In this document: positions 24,734 to 36,693 of the stretch, in pieces
Position numbering within the stretch: the first letter of the stretch is position 1
Layout of the letters: each line of letters begins with the position of its first letter
Source of the DNA: Reyranella sp.
GTDB taxonomy: Bacteria; Pseudomonadota; Alphaproteobacteria; Reyranellales; Reyranellaceae
DNA length: 64,000 nt
Direction: 5' to 3'
NCBI GenBank assembly: GCA_019750135.1
Contig: JAIEOV010000022.1
Span: 62,001 to 126,000 of the forward strand
Notes under the pieces: generated by a model
What the model saw: the letters and a program-made list of their open reading frames with translations, nothing else
Told to the model about the DNA's origin: nothing
Database searches by the model: none
Made by a program: the position numbers and the translations under genes

Positions 24734-25206
24734 ACGAGCTGGCGATAGCCGTGCAATTCCGTTTCGCCCGCCGGCAAAAGGCCGACCTTGTCGGCGACGC
24801 GCCGGGAAGCCTGGTTGTCGGCATGGATGAAGGCGACGAAGGAGCGCATCCCGAGATCCTCGCGCGCATGGTGCAGCATGGCGCCGACAGCCTCGGTGGC
24901 GACGCCGCGGCCCCAATGGGCCCGCGCCAGCCGCCAGATTAACGCCGTGGAGTCCGGCAGATGGCAGAGGCCGAAGCCGCATTGGCCCAGGAAGCCCGGA
25001 CGGTCGCGCCATTCGATCGCCCATCGTACGAAGGACGGCCGCCCGTCGATGATGTTGGCGCGGACCTCGGCGCGGTGGGCCTCCGCCGGCGGCGGGCCGC
25101 CCATGAAACGGCGCACCTCGGGGTCGGCGTCCATCGCCATGATCGCGTCGAGATCGTCGAGGGTGCGCGCCCGCAACCGAAGCCGCGGAGTGGCGAGCAT
25201 CTGCAT
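24718..25206 (-). CDS. GNAT acetyltransferase, RimJ/RimL type
   Basis: A 162-residue acetyltransferase. It begins with the TPRLRLRARTLDDLDAIMAM pattern of RimJ/RimL-like N-acetyltransferases and has the acetyl-CoA loop ARAHWGRGVATEAVGAML, followed by FIHADNQASRRVADKVGLLPAG. The target is unknown and could be a protein N-terminus or a small amine. It lies just after the UbiH-type gene on the same strand (5-base gap) and converges on the MFS gene. Confidence 0.88.
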   Translation of the reverse strand: MQMLATPRLRLRARTLDDLDAIMAMDADPEVRRFMGGPPPAEAHRAEVRANIIDGRPSFVRWAIEWRDRPGFLGQCGFGLCHLPDSTALIWRLARAHWGRGVATEAVGAMLHHAREDLGMRSFVAFIHADNQASRRVADKVGLLPAGETELHGYRQLVYRLD

Positions 25207-25211
25207 GGTCG

Positions 25212-26471
25212 CTAGGGCCGTTCGCCCCTGATCAGCTTGGGCAGATCGCCGACGAGGCCCATGGCGTGACGAACGAAGAAGCGGCGCAACGGCGGCACGC
25301 GATGGACGGCGGCGAGGCCGATGTCACGCGCCAGGCGGATCGGCTTGATATCGTTGGAGAACAGCCGGTTCAGCAGATCCGTCGCCGCGACCATGGCGAA
25401 GTTGTCGGCGCGCCGCCATTGCGCATAGCGCTCCAGCGTGTCGCCGCCGCCGACATCGAGGCCGAGCCGCTTGCTGTCGATCAGGACCTCGACCAGGGCG
25501 GCGATGTCGCGCACGCCGAGATTATAGCCTTGGCCGGCGATGGGGTGGATGCCGTGCGCGGCGTCGCCGACCAGCACCAGGCGCGTGTCGACGTAGCGCT
25601 CGGCATGGACCAGCCCGAGCGGATACCACCAGCGCGGGCCGACAGGCTCGACGTGGCCGAGATAATCGCCGAAGCGGCGCGCGAACTCGGCCTGGAAGCG
25701 CGTCGCGTCGAGCTCGAGCAGGCGCTTGGCGAGGTCGGCGCGCTCGCTCCAGACGATCGACGACCGATGCTCGCCGTTCTCGCCGTCGCGCATCGGCAGG
25801 ATGGCGAACGGTCCGCCGGGCAGGAACTTCTCCTGGGCGACGCCGCGGTGCGGCCGCTCGTGGCGCGCCACCAGCACGATGGCGACCTGGTCGTACGACC
25901 AGGCGCGGGCGCCGATGCCGGCATCCTCGCGCATGGTGCCGAAGCGGCCCTCGGCCGAGGCCACCAGGCGCGTGGCAATGCGACGGCCGCTCTTCAGCAC
26001 GAGCTCGGCGCGGGCGGGATCGCGCCTGGTCTCGACCACTTCGTCGGGCGCCACCAGCTCGACATGCGGGCAGGCTGCCAATCGACGCAGCAGTGCCGCG
26101 CGCAGGAAGCGGTTTTCGACGATCCAGCCCATCGGCGCCGCGGTGTCGTCTTCGTTGGCGGCTTCGCGATGGTCGAAGTGGAGGAACAGCGGGCTGGGCC
26201 GGCCGTCGTGGCCGGCGTCGGAAATGCGGATATCGAGGATGGGCTCGGCTTGGTCGGCCAGCTCGGGCCACACCCCCAGTGCGGCGAACAGGCGCTGGCT
26301 GGTGTAGGCGATGGCGGTGGTGCGGCCGTCGAAGCCCGCCTCGGTCAGCGACGTCAGCGGGACGCGGTCGATGAGGACGGTATCGAGGCCCGCCTCGCCC
26401 GCGGCGAGCGCCAGAAGGCTGCCATTCAGGCCGGCACCCACGACAGCGAGATCGAACCGGTCGCCTTGCAT
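25212..26471 (-). CDS. UbiH/UbiF/VisC-family FAD hydroxylase (ubiquinone pathway)
   Basis: A 419-residue flavoprotein monooxygenase. It has the FAD motif VVGAGLNGSLLALAAGEAG at the N-terminus, the second motif LVLVGDAAHGIHPIAGQGYNLGVRD, and the UbiH-type ending FVRHAMGLVGDLPKLIRGERP. Such enzymes hydroxylate the ubiquinone ring at positions 5, 6 or 7; which position this copy serves cannot be told from sequence. The start at ATG 26471 was chosen because the conserved region begins nine residues later and the upstream frame is arginine-rich. Confidence 0.88.
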   Translation of the reverse strand: MQGDRFDLAVVGAGLNGSLLALAAGEAGLDTVLIDRVPLTSLTEAGFDGRTTAIAYTSQRLFAALGVWPELADQAEPILDIRISDAGHDGRPSPLFLHFDHREAANEDDTAAPMGWIVENRFLRAALLRRLAACPHVELVAPDEVVETRRDPARAELVLKSGRRIATRLVASAEGRFGTMREDAGIGARAWSYDQVAIVLVARHERPHRGVAQEKFLPGGPFAILPMRDGENGEHRSSIVWSERADLAKRLLELDATRFQAEFARRFGDYLGHVEPVGPRWWYPLGLVHAERYVDTRLVLVGDAAHGIHPIAGQGYNLGVRDIAALVEVLIDSKRLGLDVGGGDTLERYAQWRRADNFAMVAATDLLNRLFSNDIKPIRLARDIGLAAVHRVPPLRRFFVRHAMGLVGDLPKLIRGERP

Positions 26472-26550
26472 GCCCCTTAAATGACAGCGGCCCGGCTTGC
26501 TCGCAAGCCGGGCCGCCAAACGCCCAAGACGGCGGGGAGAGAGACCCTAG

Positions 26551-27474
26551 CTAGAACGTCTTGCTGATCGTGAAGACCGCCCGGGCGTCGCAGTTCATGG
26601 TGGCCCCGCAGTTTGGGACGTCGAGGTTGGTGTCGATATAGGCGATGGTGAGATCGACGCCGTAGACCGTGGCGGTGAAGCCGATCTGCCAGTCCCAGTA
26701 GTTGTTGTTGCCGATGCCGTAGTTGGTGAAGCGCTCGACATATTGATTGCCGATCGCGCCTTAGAGCTTGAAGGCGAAGTTTTCATTGAAAGTGTAAGGG
26801 ATCGGCACGGTGACCTGACCCCACTTGTACCAGGCGATGCCGGAGTTGCCGAAGAAGTTGGGGCTGTAGCGCACGGCACCCTGGATCTGCGCCACGCCGA
26901 AATCGTAGCCCAGCACCAGGCCGAACTCGTTGAAGTCGTAGAACAGGTCCGACGGCGCGCCGAGATAGTTGTAGCGGATGTAGCCCAGATCGCCGGTCAG
27001 CTTGCCTTCGAGCGCCTTCAGCCTGAGGCCGGCGATGAGATCGATCTCGGCGATGGTGGGGTTGGTGTTGCCGAAATAGACGTTGCTGCCCCAGGCGCCG
27101 ACATAGGCGCTGAGCGGCACCTTCTCGCTGACCGCCGCGGTCTCGTAGGTGAAGGAGGGTTGGACCGCGACCTGGCGCTGGGTCTGCGAGATGCCGCGAT
27201 ACGAATAGTCGGTGGCGGCGGCGAAGGTCGCGGTGAAGCTGCCGCCGAACGGCCCCTTCCAGACTTCCTTCTCGGGAGGTGCTTCAGTCGTTTGAGCGGG
27301 CCCCTGACCTGGCGTGGGCTGCACCGGTGTTGGTGCCTGTGCCTGGGATTGTCCCTGGATCTGACCCTTGCCTTGGATCTCGGCCGTCGCGGCGGGCGTC
27401 TGCGCGCTCGCTAGTCCAGCTGACCAAATTGTGAACAACCCAAAGGCGAGTAAGGCATTCTTTTTAAGCAACAC
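26551..27474 (-). pseudogene. TorF-family putative porin, interrupted by an in-frame TAA
   Basis: The frame begins with a signal peptide (LLKKNALLAFGLFTIWSAGLASA), a Pro/Gln-rich linker and TorF-type beta-strands such as TATFAAATDYSYRGISQTQ. A TAA at 26761-26763 stops it after NFAFKL. Translation of the same frame resumes as 69 further residues of strand-like sequence (GAIGNQYVERF ... AVFTISKTF) ending in the C-terminal phenylalanine required for outer-membrane insertion. A single base change from TAC would explain it. The GTG at 27474 behind GGGGG is the likely start, because a sigma-54 promoter at 27516-27531 puts the transcription start below any earlier codon. Without its last strands the protein is probably not assembled. 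Confidence 0.75.
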
Positions 27475-27515
27475 GACCACCCCCAAAGCACTGTTGTTGG
27501 TTCTGTGATTGCTTG

Positions 27516-27531
27516 TGCAAGTCGGATGCCA
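27516..27531 (-). promoter_or_regulatory. sigma-54 promoter for the porin
   Basis: On the minus strand TGGCATCCGACTTGCA matches the -24/-12 consensus TGGCAC-N5-TTGCA, with exact GG-N10-GC spacing. It points toward the porin gene and predicts transcription starting near 27505. Confidence 0.75.
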
Positions 27532-27559
27532 ACCCATTGAAGTGGGTGAGAAAGTGCGC

Positions 27560-27575
27560 TGGCACGAGACTTGCC
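27560..27575 (+). promoter_or_regulatory. sigma-54 promoter for glnK1-amtB1
   Basis: TGGCACGAGACTTGCC is an almost perfect -24/-12 element on the plus strand, 55 bases before the glnK1 ATG. It implies RpoN- and NtrC-dependent expression under nitrogen limitation. No clear NtrC site was recognised by eye. Confidence 0.85.
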
Positions 27576-27581
27576 TCTTAA

Positions 27582-27968
<387 letters not shown>

Positions 27969-28020
27969 TCCCGCATCCCGCCGCTCATCGATCACCAATC
28001 AACAATTCGAGGGAAATACG

Positions 28021-29828
<1,808 letters not shown>

Positions 29829-29892
29829 CCAGGACCGATTTCAAGAACAAAACCAAGACAGACAAGCAAGACAAGACGACACGGGAGATAAA

Positions 29893-31221
29893 ATGATCAG
29901 GACGGTACTGCGCTTCGGCGCGCCTTTGGCGTGCGCGTTGACGTTCGGCTTGACGTTCACCGAGGCGGCCTTCGCCGCCGACAAACCCACCATCGATACC
30001 GGCGACACGGCCTGGCTGCTGGTCGCCACCTGCCTGGTCCTGATGATGAACATTCCGGGACTGGCGCTGTTCTACTGCGGCATGGTGCGCAAGAAGAACG
30101 TGCTGGCGACGGCCGTCCAGGCCTTCGCCGTCGCCGCCCTGGTGACGGTGCTGTGGTTCGTGGTCGGCTATTCGCTCGCCTTCACCAATGGCGGCGACCT
30201 CAACGGCGTGATTGGCTCGCTGTCGCGCGCCTTCGGCGCCGGCCTGCAGGGCAGCACGCACGAACTCGCCAAGACGGTGCCCGAGAACGTCTTCCTGATG
30301 TACCAGGCGACCTTCGCCATCATCACGCCTGCGATCATCGCCGGCGCCTTCGCCGAGCGCATGAAGTTCTCGGCCATGATGTGGTTCATGGCGCTGTGGC
30401 TGCTGTTCGTCTACGTGCCGGTGGCGCACTGGGTGTGGGGCGGCGGCTTCCTCGGCGCGGCGGGCGTGCTCGATTTCGCGGGCGGCCTGGTCGTCCATCT
30501 CAATGCCGGCATGGCGGGACTCGTCTGCTGCCTGGTGATCGGCAAGCGCCAGGGCTACGGCGTCGAATACATGGCGCCGCACAACCTGGTCCTCACCCTG
30601 ATCGGCACCTCGCTGCTGTGGGTCGGTTGGTTCGGCTTCAATGCCGGCTCGGCGCTGGCCTCGGGCGAGCTCGCGGGCTCGGCCATGCTCAACACCCACA
30701 TCTCGGCCGCCGTCGCCGCGCTGGTCTGGATGTCGATCGAATGGGCGAGCCGCGGCAAGCCCTCGGTGCTGGGCATCCTGTCGGGCGCGGTGGCCGGCCT
30801 CGGCACCATCACGCCGGCCGCCGGCTACGTCGAGCCATGGGCCGCCATGGTGATCGGCTTTGCTGCCGGCCTGGTCTGCTACTGGGCCTCGGTCGAGGTG
30901 AAGACCAGGCTGGGCTACGACGATTCGCTCGACGTGTTCGGCGTGCACGGCGTCGGCGGGATTTTAGGCACCATCCTGGCCGGCGTGTTCGCCACCAGGC
31001 TGATCAACGACGTCAACAAGGGCCAGCCGGTCGGGCTGGTCGACGGCAATGCCGGCCAGATCCTGACCCAGATCTACGGCGTGGTCGCCGTCACTCTCTT
31101 CTGCGGCATCGCCACCTGGATCATCCTCAAGGTCGTCGACGCCATGGTCGGGCTCAGGGCCAGCCGGGACGAGGAGGTCGAGGGTCTCGATACCGCGCTC
31201 CATGGGGAGCGGGTGCAGTAG
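29893..31221 (+). CDS. amtB: ammonium transporter AmtB (copy 2)
   Basis: A 442-residue Amt protein paralogous to copy 1 along its whole length. It has a signal peptide, DTGDTAWLLVATCLVLMMNIPGLALFYCGMVRKKN, the first pore histidine in [12 protein letters not shown], the second in DVFGVHGVGGILG, and the GlnK-binding tail EEVEGLDTALHGERVQ. It has FYCGM where copy 1 has FYGGM. With glnK2 it forms a second, separately transcribed ammonium-sensing unit. No terminator was recognised in the 170 bases after the stop. Confidence 0.96.
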   Translation: MIRTVLRFGAPLACALTFGLTFTEAAFAADKPTIDTGDTAWLLVATCLVLMMNIPGLALFYCGMVRKKNVLATAVQAFAVAALVTVLWFVVGYSLAFTNGGDLNGVIGSLSRAFGAGLQGSTHELAKTVPENVFLMYQATFAIITPAIIAGAFAERMKFSAMMWFMALWLLFVYVPVAHWVWGGGFLGAAGVLDFAGGLVVHLNAGMAGLVCCLVIGKRQGYGVEYMAPHNLVLTLIGTSLLWVGWFGFNAGSALASGELAGSAMLNTHISAAVAALVWMSIEWASRGKPSVLGILSGAVAGLGTITPAAGYVEPWAAMVIGFAAGLVCYWASVEVKTRLGYDDSLDVFGVHGVGGILGTILAGVFATRLINDVNKGQPVGLVDGNAGQILTQIYGVVAVTLFCGIATWIILKVVDAMVGLRASRDEEVEGLDTALHGERVQ

Positions 31222-31394
31222 GCGACCCTGCATCGTCATGCCGGTGAGTTAAACGTATGAAGAATACGGCCTATTCCCTTGTTGTGATTGGCTAATTTGT
31301 TTCATACAATGTCTCGATAATCCATCCGGCCGGGGCCCCCTCCCGCCGGCATCATCGCGTTGCTCCGGCCCTTGGGGGGGCCGTTGGAGTTTCG

Positions 31395-32600
31395 ATGTTC
31401 AATCCGCGCCTCACGGAGACGCTGACCGATTTTCCGTTCGCGCGGTTGAACGCTCTCATCGCTCCGATTACGCCGCCGGCGCGTCTCTCGATGATCAACA
31501 TGTCGGTCGGCGAGCCGCAGGGCGCCATGCCCGCCTTCGCGCGCCAGATCGTCAACGACGAGATCGACGGCTGGAACCGCTATCCGCCCAACCAGGGGCT
31601 GCCCGATCTCAACCTCGCCATCGTCGAGTGGCTCAGCCGGCGCTATCGCCTGCCGGCGGGCCTGCTCGATCCGGCGCAGCACGTCATCCCGACGGCCGGC
31701 AGCAAGGAAGGCGTCTACATCATCTCGACGGTGGCCACGCCGCAGCAGAAGGCGGGCGCCAAGCCGATCGTGGCGCTGCCCAACCCCTTCTATCAGGCCT
31801 ATCTCGGCGGCGCGGTCTTGTCCGGCGCCGAGCCGCTGCTGGTCAACGCCAATGCCGACAACGGCTTCCTTCCCGATTTCCTCGGCCTCGACGAGGCGAC
31901 GTGGAAGCGGATGTCGGTCGTCTATCTCTGCTCGCCCGCCAACCCGCAGGGCGCCATCGCCGGCATCGACTACCTGCAGAAGCTTCTGGCCAAGTGCCGC
32001 GAGCACGACGCCGTGCTGGCGGTCGATGAGTGCTACGCCGAGATCTACACGCGCGAGCCGCCGCCCGGCGCGCTCGAGGCGGCGCTGGCGATGGACACGA
32101 CCGGTGGCCAGGACCCGTTCAAGAACCTCGCCGTCTTCCATTCGCTGTCCAAGCGCTCCAATGCCGCCGGCCTGCGCTCGGGCTTCATGGCAGGCGATCC
32201 TCGCCTGGTGGCGATGACGCTGCGCTGGCGCACCTATGGCGGCCCGCAGATCCCCTTCGCCGTCCAGAAGGCGTCGGCGGCGCTGTGGCGCGAGGAGACG
32301 CATCCGATCCAGACGCGCGAGTGGTACCAGAAGAATTTCCGCGTCGCCGAGCAGATCCTGCACAATCGTTTCCGCTACTACACGCCGGGCGGCGGCTTCT
32401 TCCTGTGGCTCGATGTCGGCGACGGCGAGGAAGCCACGCGCAAGCTGTGGCGCGAAGCGCACGTGAAGGTGCTGCCGGGCGCCTATGTCTGTCGCGAGAC
32501 CGACGGCATCAACACCGCCGAACGCTACATCCGCGTCGCCCTGGTGCATGACGAGCAGACCACCCGCGAGGGCATGACGCGCCTCGCCCAGGTGCTGTAG
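31395..32600 (+). CDS. class I/II aminotransferase, DapC-like
   Basis: A 401-residue PLP-dependent fold-type I aminotransferase. It has the N-terminal SVGEPQG motif, YPPNQGLPDLNLAIVEWL, the substrate-binding NPQGAI asparagine, and the PLP-binding lysine near residue 252 in FHSLSKRSNAAGLRSGF. The closest style is the N-succinyldiaminopimelate aminotransferase-like group, which would place it in lysine/peptidoglycan synthesis, but alanine or aspartate aminotransferase activity is equally possible. It ends 6 bases before ftsK, so co-transcription is likely. Confidence 0.85.
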   Translation: MFNPRLTETLTDFPFARLNALIAPITPPARLSMINMSVGEPQGAMPAFARQIVNDEIDGWNRYPPNQGLPDLNLAIVEWLSRRYRLPAGLLDPAQHVIPTAGSKEGVYIISTVATPQQKAGAKPIVALPNPFYQAYLGGAVLSGAEPLLVNANADNGFLPDFLGLDEATWKRMSVVYLCSPANPQGAIAGIDYLQKLLAKCREHDAVLAVDECYAEIYTREPPPGALEAALAMDTTGGQDPFKNLAVFHSLSKRSNAAGLRSGFMAGDPRLVAMTLRWRTYGGPQIPFAVQKASAALWREETHPIQTREWYQKNFRVAEQILHNRFRYYTPGGGFFLWLDVGDGEEATRKLWREAHVKVLPGAYVCRETDGINTAERYIRVALVHDEQTTREGMTRLAQVL

Positions 32601-32606
32601 ACGGCC

Positions 32607-35408
32607 ATGGCCATCATCGGCGCCGCCTCCGTCGCTCCGCGCAAGACCGCGATCCTGCCGGAAGGCGGGCGCGACTTCCTGCGCCGGCGCATGATGGAGC
32701 TGGTCGGCGCCGCGGTCGCGGCGCTCGGCGTCGTGATGCTGCTGGCGCTGTTCACCTACAGCCCGGGCGATCCGTCGCTCAACCACGCCACGGGCCGCGC
32801 GCCGCACAACACCATGGGCGTGCCCGGCGCCTACATGGCCGACCTGCTGCTGCAGACTTTCGGCCTCGCCATCGTCCTGGTGCCGGTGGCGCTGATCACC
32901 TGGGGCGTGCGCATGGTGCGCACCCATCATCTCGGCTTCTTCGGCCTCAGGCTCTCGTTGCTGCTGCTGGCGCTGCTGATGATGAGCGTGGCTTGCGTCG
33001 GCCTGGGCGATGTCGGCGCCGCCGCCACCCACGCCGGACCGGGCGGCCTCGTCGGCCTCGCCCTGGTGGGCCGCTTCCGAGAGCTGGTGCTGACCCATTC
33101 GAGCGGCGGCAGCCTCGCCCTGATCGAGCCGGCCTGTGCGGCGCTGGCCTTCATCGCCATGGCGCCGGCGCTCGGCATGAACCGCACCGACCTGCCGCTG
33201 ATCTTCCGCATCCTGCGCGCGCCCTTCCTGGGCAGCGTGTGGCTGGTGCGGGCCGGCATCAGCCTGTGGCGCGGCAAGCCGCAGTCGCTCGACGACGAGC
33301 ACGACATGCCGGCGCCGCCGATCGGCTACGCCGAGATTCCGGGCGAGATCGACGCCAGCCAGTACGACCCGGCGCACTTCCCGCCGCGCTTCGAGCAGAT
33401 CCCCGAAGAGGGTGCGCCGCTGCCGTCGCGCGAATCGCTGATGGTCGATGCGCCTTATGCGCCGATCGAGCGGCCGGCCGAGGAGATCCCCGAGATGCCG
33501 CCGGGCCACCAGCCCGCGCCGGCGCCGACGGCGGCGGAATCGGTGCAGGAGCGCACGCTGTTCGACCGCGTGGCCGGCCTGCGCATCGAGCCGATTCTTG
33601 GCCGCCTGCGGCCCGCCGCCCGGGCCGCCGAGCGGATCGAGCCGACCGTCGAGCCTGCGGCTGCGCCGATGCCAGGGTCGCTGCCGGAAGAGGCACAGGC
33701 ACCGCAAGCGGCGGCCGAGCTCGAGGCTGAGGCAGACGACGACAATCCGTTCACGCCCGACGACCCTGCCATCGATCAGCCGCCGGCTGCCGCAGCGAGC
33801 GGCGTGAAGATCGTGCCGCGCAAGTCGGCCGCGGCCCAGGGCAAGCGCGCCGCCAAGGCCGGCCAGCGCGAGCTCGATCTCGTGACCGGCGAATACAAGC
33901 TGCCGCCGCTCGACATCCTGTCGCTGCCCTCGCGCGTCAGCACCGAGACCAAGATCGACGAGGAGGCGCTGGAACAGAACGCCCGCCTGCTCGAGACCGT
34001 GCTCGACGATTTCGGCGTGAAGGGCCAGATCGTGAAGGTGCGGCCGGGGCCGGTCGTGACGCTCTACGAGCTCGAGCCCGCGCCCGGCACCAAATCGAGC
34101 CGCGTCATCGGGCTGGCCGACGACATCGCCCGCTCGATGAGCGCGGTCTCGGCGCGCGTCGCCACCGTGCCAGGCCGCAACGTCATCGGTATCGAGCTGC
34201 CCAACGCGCGGCGAGAGACGGTGTTCCTGCGCGAGCTGCTGTCGACCCGCCAGTACGAGGACACGCGCCTCGGCCTGCCGCTGGCGCTGGGCAAGGACAT
34301 CGGCGGCGATCCGGTGATCGCCGATCTCGCGCGCATGCCGCATCTGTTGATCGGCGGCACCACCGGCTCGGGCAAGTCGGTGGCGGTCAACACCATGATC
34401 CTGTCGCTGCTCTACCGGCTGCCGCCGGATCGCTGCCGCTTCATCATGATCGATCCCAAGATGCTGGAGCTCAGCGTCTATCAGGACATCCCCCATCTGC
34501 TCACGCCCGTCGTCACCGAGCCGCGCAAGGCGATCGTCGCGCTGAAGTGGGTGGTGCGCGAGATGGAGGATCGCTATCGCGCCATGAGCTCGGTCGCCGT
34601 GCGCAACATCGCCGGCTACAACGAGAAGCTGGCCGACGCCAGGCGCAAGGGCCAGGCGCTGACCCGCCAGGTCCAGACCGGCATCGATCCCGAGACGCGC
34701 CGGCCGGTGTTCGAGGAAGAGGAGATCGACCTCAACCCGTTGCCCTTCATCGTGGTCATCATCGACGAGATGGCCGACCTGATGCTGGTCGCCGGCAAGG
34801 AGATCGAGGCGGCGGTGCAGCGTCTGGCGCAGATGGCGCGCGCCGCCGGCATCCATGTGATCATGGCGACGCAGCGGCCCTCGGTCGACGTCATCACCGG
34901 CACCATCAAAGCCAACTTCCCGACCCGCATCTCCTTCCAGGTCACCTCCAAGATCGACAGCCGCACCATCCTGGGCGAGCAGGGCGGCGAGCAGCTGCTC
35001 GGCCAGGGCGACATGCTCTACATGGCGGGCGGCGGCAAGATCGCGCGCGTGCACGGGCCGTTCGTCTCCGATAACGAGGTCGAGGAAGTGGTCCGCCACC
35101 TCAGAGCCCAAGGTGCGCCGTCCTACATCGAATCGGTCACCAACGACCCCGACGCCGAGGAAGGCGGGCTCGGCCTGCCGGGCGAGGGCGAGGAAGGCGA
35201 GAGCGACCAGCTCTACGACCAGGCGATTGCCCTGGTGGCGCGCGAGCGCAAGTGCAGCACCAGCTTCATCCAGCGCTACCTGCAGATCGGCTACAACCGC
35301 GCCGCCCGCATCGTCGAGCGCATGGAGCGCGAGGGCGTCGTCAGCCCGGCCAACCATGTCGGCAAGCGCGAGGTCCTGGCGCGCGACATCGACGATCGCG
35401 AGCGCTGA
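32607..35408 (+). CDS. ftsK: DNA translocase FtsK
   Basis: A 933-residue cell-division DNA pump. Four N-terminal membrane helices (about residues 30-190) anchor it at the septum. A Pro/Ala/Glu-rich linker (about 220-420) follows, then the alpha and beta motor domains with Walker [14 protein letters not shown] near residue 581 and Walker [14 protein letters not shown] near 714. The C-terminal gamma winged helix ([25 protein letters not shown]) reads KOPS sites. It clears chromosome ends into daughter cells and activates XerCD. Length and domain order are normal for alphaproteobacteria. The start at ATG 32607 follows the aminotransferase stop closely. Confidence 0.97.
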   Translation: MAIIGAASVAPRKTAILPEGGRDFLRRRMMELVGAAVAALGVVMLLALFTYSPGDPSLNHATGRAPHNTMGVPGAYMADLLLQTFGLAIVLVPVALITWGVRMVRTHHLGFFGLRLSLLLLALLMMSVACVGLGDVGAAATHAGPGGLVGLALVGRFRELVLTHSSGGSLALIEPACAALAFIAMAPALGMNRTDLPLIFRILRAPFLGSVWLVRAGISLWRGKPQSLDDEHDMPAPPIGYAEIPGEIDASQYDPAHFPPRFEQIPEEGAPLPSRESLMVDAPYAPIERPAEEIPEMPPGHQPAPAPTAAESVQERTLFDRVAGLRIEPILGRLRPAARAAERIEPTVEPAAAPMPGSLPEEAQAPQAAAELEAEADDDNPFTPDDPAIDQPPAAAASGVKIVPRKSAAAQGKRAAKAGQRELDLVTGEYKLPPLDILSLPSRVSTETKIDEEALEQNARLLETVLDDFGVKGQIVKVRPGPVVTLYELEPAPGTKSSRVIGLADDIARSMSAVSARVATVPGRNVIGIELPNARRETVFLRELLSTRQYEDTRLGLPLALGKDIGGDPVIADLARMPHLLIGGTTGSGKSVAVNTMILSLLYRLPPDRCRFIMIDPKMLELSVYQDIPHLLTPVVTEPRKAIVALKWVVREMEDRYRAMSSVAVRNIAGYNEKLADARRKGQALTRQVQTGIDPETRRPVFEEEEIDLNPLPFIVVIIDEMADLMLVAGKEIEAAVQRLAQMARAAGIHVIMATQRPSVDVITGTIKANFPTRISFQVTSKIDSRTILGEQGGEQLLGQGDMLYMAGGGKIARVHGPFVSDNEVEEVVRHLRAQGAPSYIESVTNDPDAEEGGLGLPGEGEEGESDQLYDQAIALVARERKCSTSFIQRYLQIGYNRAARIVERMEREGVVSPANHVGKREVLARDIDDRER

Positions 35409-35414
35409 CGCTCC

Positions 35415-36620
35415 GTGTCCGGGCTGTGTTCACGCCGGACGTTCCTGTCTTTCTGCGCCGCGACGCTTCCTTTGGGCCTGGCAGGTTGCTGGTGGCCGGG
35501 GCGCGGGCCCGCCGTGCCGCAAGGGCAGACCCATCGGGCGACCGTGCTCGGCGTCGATCGGGAGCGCTTCTTCCCGTCATTCAGCATCGAGCCGCTCGAG
35601 GAAGAATTCATCGCCGCCCTGCAGCGCCAGGTCGTCGCGCGCGGGGTCAGGTCGATGACGGAGCTGCCCCAGCTCCAGCTCCTCGCCGTGTCGGGCGGCG
35701 GCGAGAACGGCGCGTTCGGCGCCGGCATGCTGTGTGGCTGGAGCGCGGCCGGAGGGCGTCCCACCTTCGATCTGGTGACCGGCGTCAGCACGGGAGCGCT
35801 CAGCGCTCCCTTCGCCTTTCTGGGCCAGGACTACGACCGGCAACTGCGAGACATCTACGCAGAGACACCTTCCAGCCAGATCGTGGAGAAACGCTCGCTC
35901 ATCGACGTGCTGTTCGACGACGGGCTGACCGACAACGCGCCGCTCCGCGGGACGATTGCCCGCTACGTCGACACCAGCATGCTTGCCGCCATTGCCAAGG
36001 CCTACGATGCCGGGCGCCTTTTGCTGATCGCGACGACCGATCTCGACGCGCAGGTGCCGGTGATCTGGAATATCGGCGCCATCGCCAAGAGCGGTCATCC
36101 GCGTGCCGTCGACACGGTGCGCAACATCCTGCTCGCGTCGGCCGCGCTGCCCGGCATCTTTCCGCCGACCATGTTCGACGTGACGGTCGATGGGAAACCG
36201 TACCAGGAGATGCACGTCGACGGCGGTACCTTCACCCAGACGTTTCTCTATCCAGCCAGGCTTACGCGGGACAAAGCCGGAAATCCCCGTGCCAGCCTGC
36301 CGTCTTTCAGGGGGCGAGCCTTCCTGATCCTCAACCGGCGGCTCAACGCGCAATGGACCACCGTCGAGCGCCGCGCCTACGGCATCGCCATCCGCGCCAT
36401 CTCGACCATGGTCACCGCCGCCGACTACAACGATGCGATCCGCATCTATCACATCACCCAGCGCGACGGCATCGACTACAATCTCGCCTACATAGGGCGG
36501 GAGTTCACGGAGGTGGCGCCGGCCGGGTTCGATGCTCGGTACATGCGCACCCTCTTCGACTATGCCTACGGCAAGGCGAGCCGAGGTTACGACTGGCTCA
36601 GGGAACCGGCCATTCTTTGA
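35415..36620 (+). CDS. patatin-like phospholipase lipoprotein (copy 1)
   Basis: A 401-residue patatin-fold acyl hydrolase from a GTG at 35415, 6 bases after ftsK. The N-terminus carries RR and a lipobox LAGC with lipidated C25, so it should be a membrane-anchored lipoprotein. Catalytic features are the oxyanion loop GGGENGAFGAG (residues 94-104), the nucleophile S125 in GVSTG, and the aspartate of HVDGG near residue 265. It probably hydrolyses phospholipids or other acyl esters in the periplasm. The next gene is a clear duplicate. Confidence 0.88.
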   Translation: MSGLCSRRTFLSFCAATLPLGLAGCWWPGRGPAVPQGQTHRATVLGVDRERFFPSFSIEPLEEEFIAALQRQVVARGVRSMTELPQLQLLAVSGGGENGAFGAGMLCGWSAAGGRPTFDLVTGVSTGALSAPFAFLGQDYDRQLRDIYAETPSSQIVEKRSLIDVLFDDGLTDNAPLRGTIARYVDTSMLAAIAKAYDAGRLLLIATTDLDAQVPVIWNIGAIAKSGHPRAVDTVRNILLASAALPGIFPPTMFDVTVDGKPYQEMHVDGGTFTQTFLYPARLTRDKAGNPRASLPSFRGRAFLILNRRLNAQWTTVERRAYGIAIRAISTMVTAADYNDAIRIYHITQRDGIDYNLAYIGREFTEVAPAGFDARYMRTLFDYAYGKASRGYDWLREPAIL

Positions 36621-36693
36621 TCGACGATCGGGCGACACGATTGCAATGCCCGATCGTTTCCTGATAGAGCGGCCCGCCGAATCGGGGGACGCG

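Noticed and set aside
26761..26763. Programmed read-through of the TAA in the porin gene
   Set aside because: TAA is the least leaky stop and no recoding structure was seen; a mutation or sequencing error is more likely.
27475..27537. Longer porin start (MGWHPTCTSN...)
   Set aside because: It overlaps the sigma-54 element and would begin before the predicted transcription start; it also spoils the signal peptide.
31302..35357. A 1351-codon open frame on the minus strand opposite the aminotransferase and ftsK
   Set aside because: The sequence is a low-complexity antisense shadow of ftsK, and the plus-strand genes are unambiguous.
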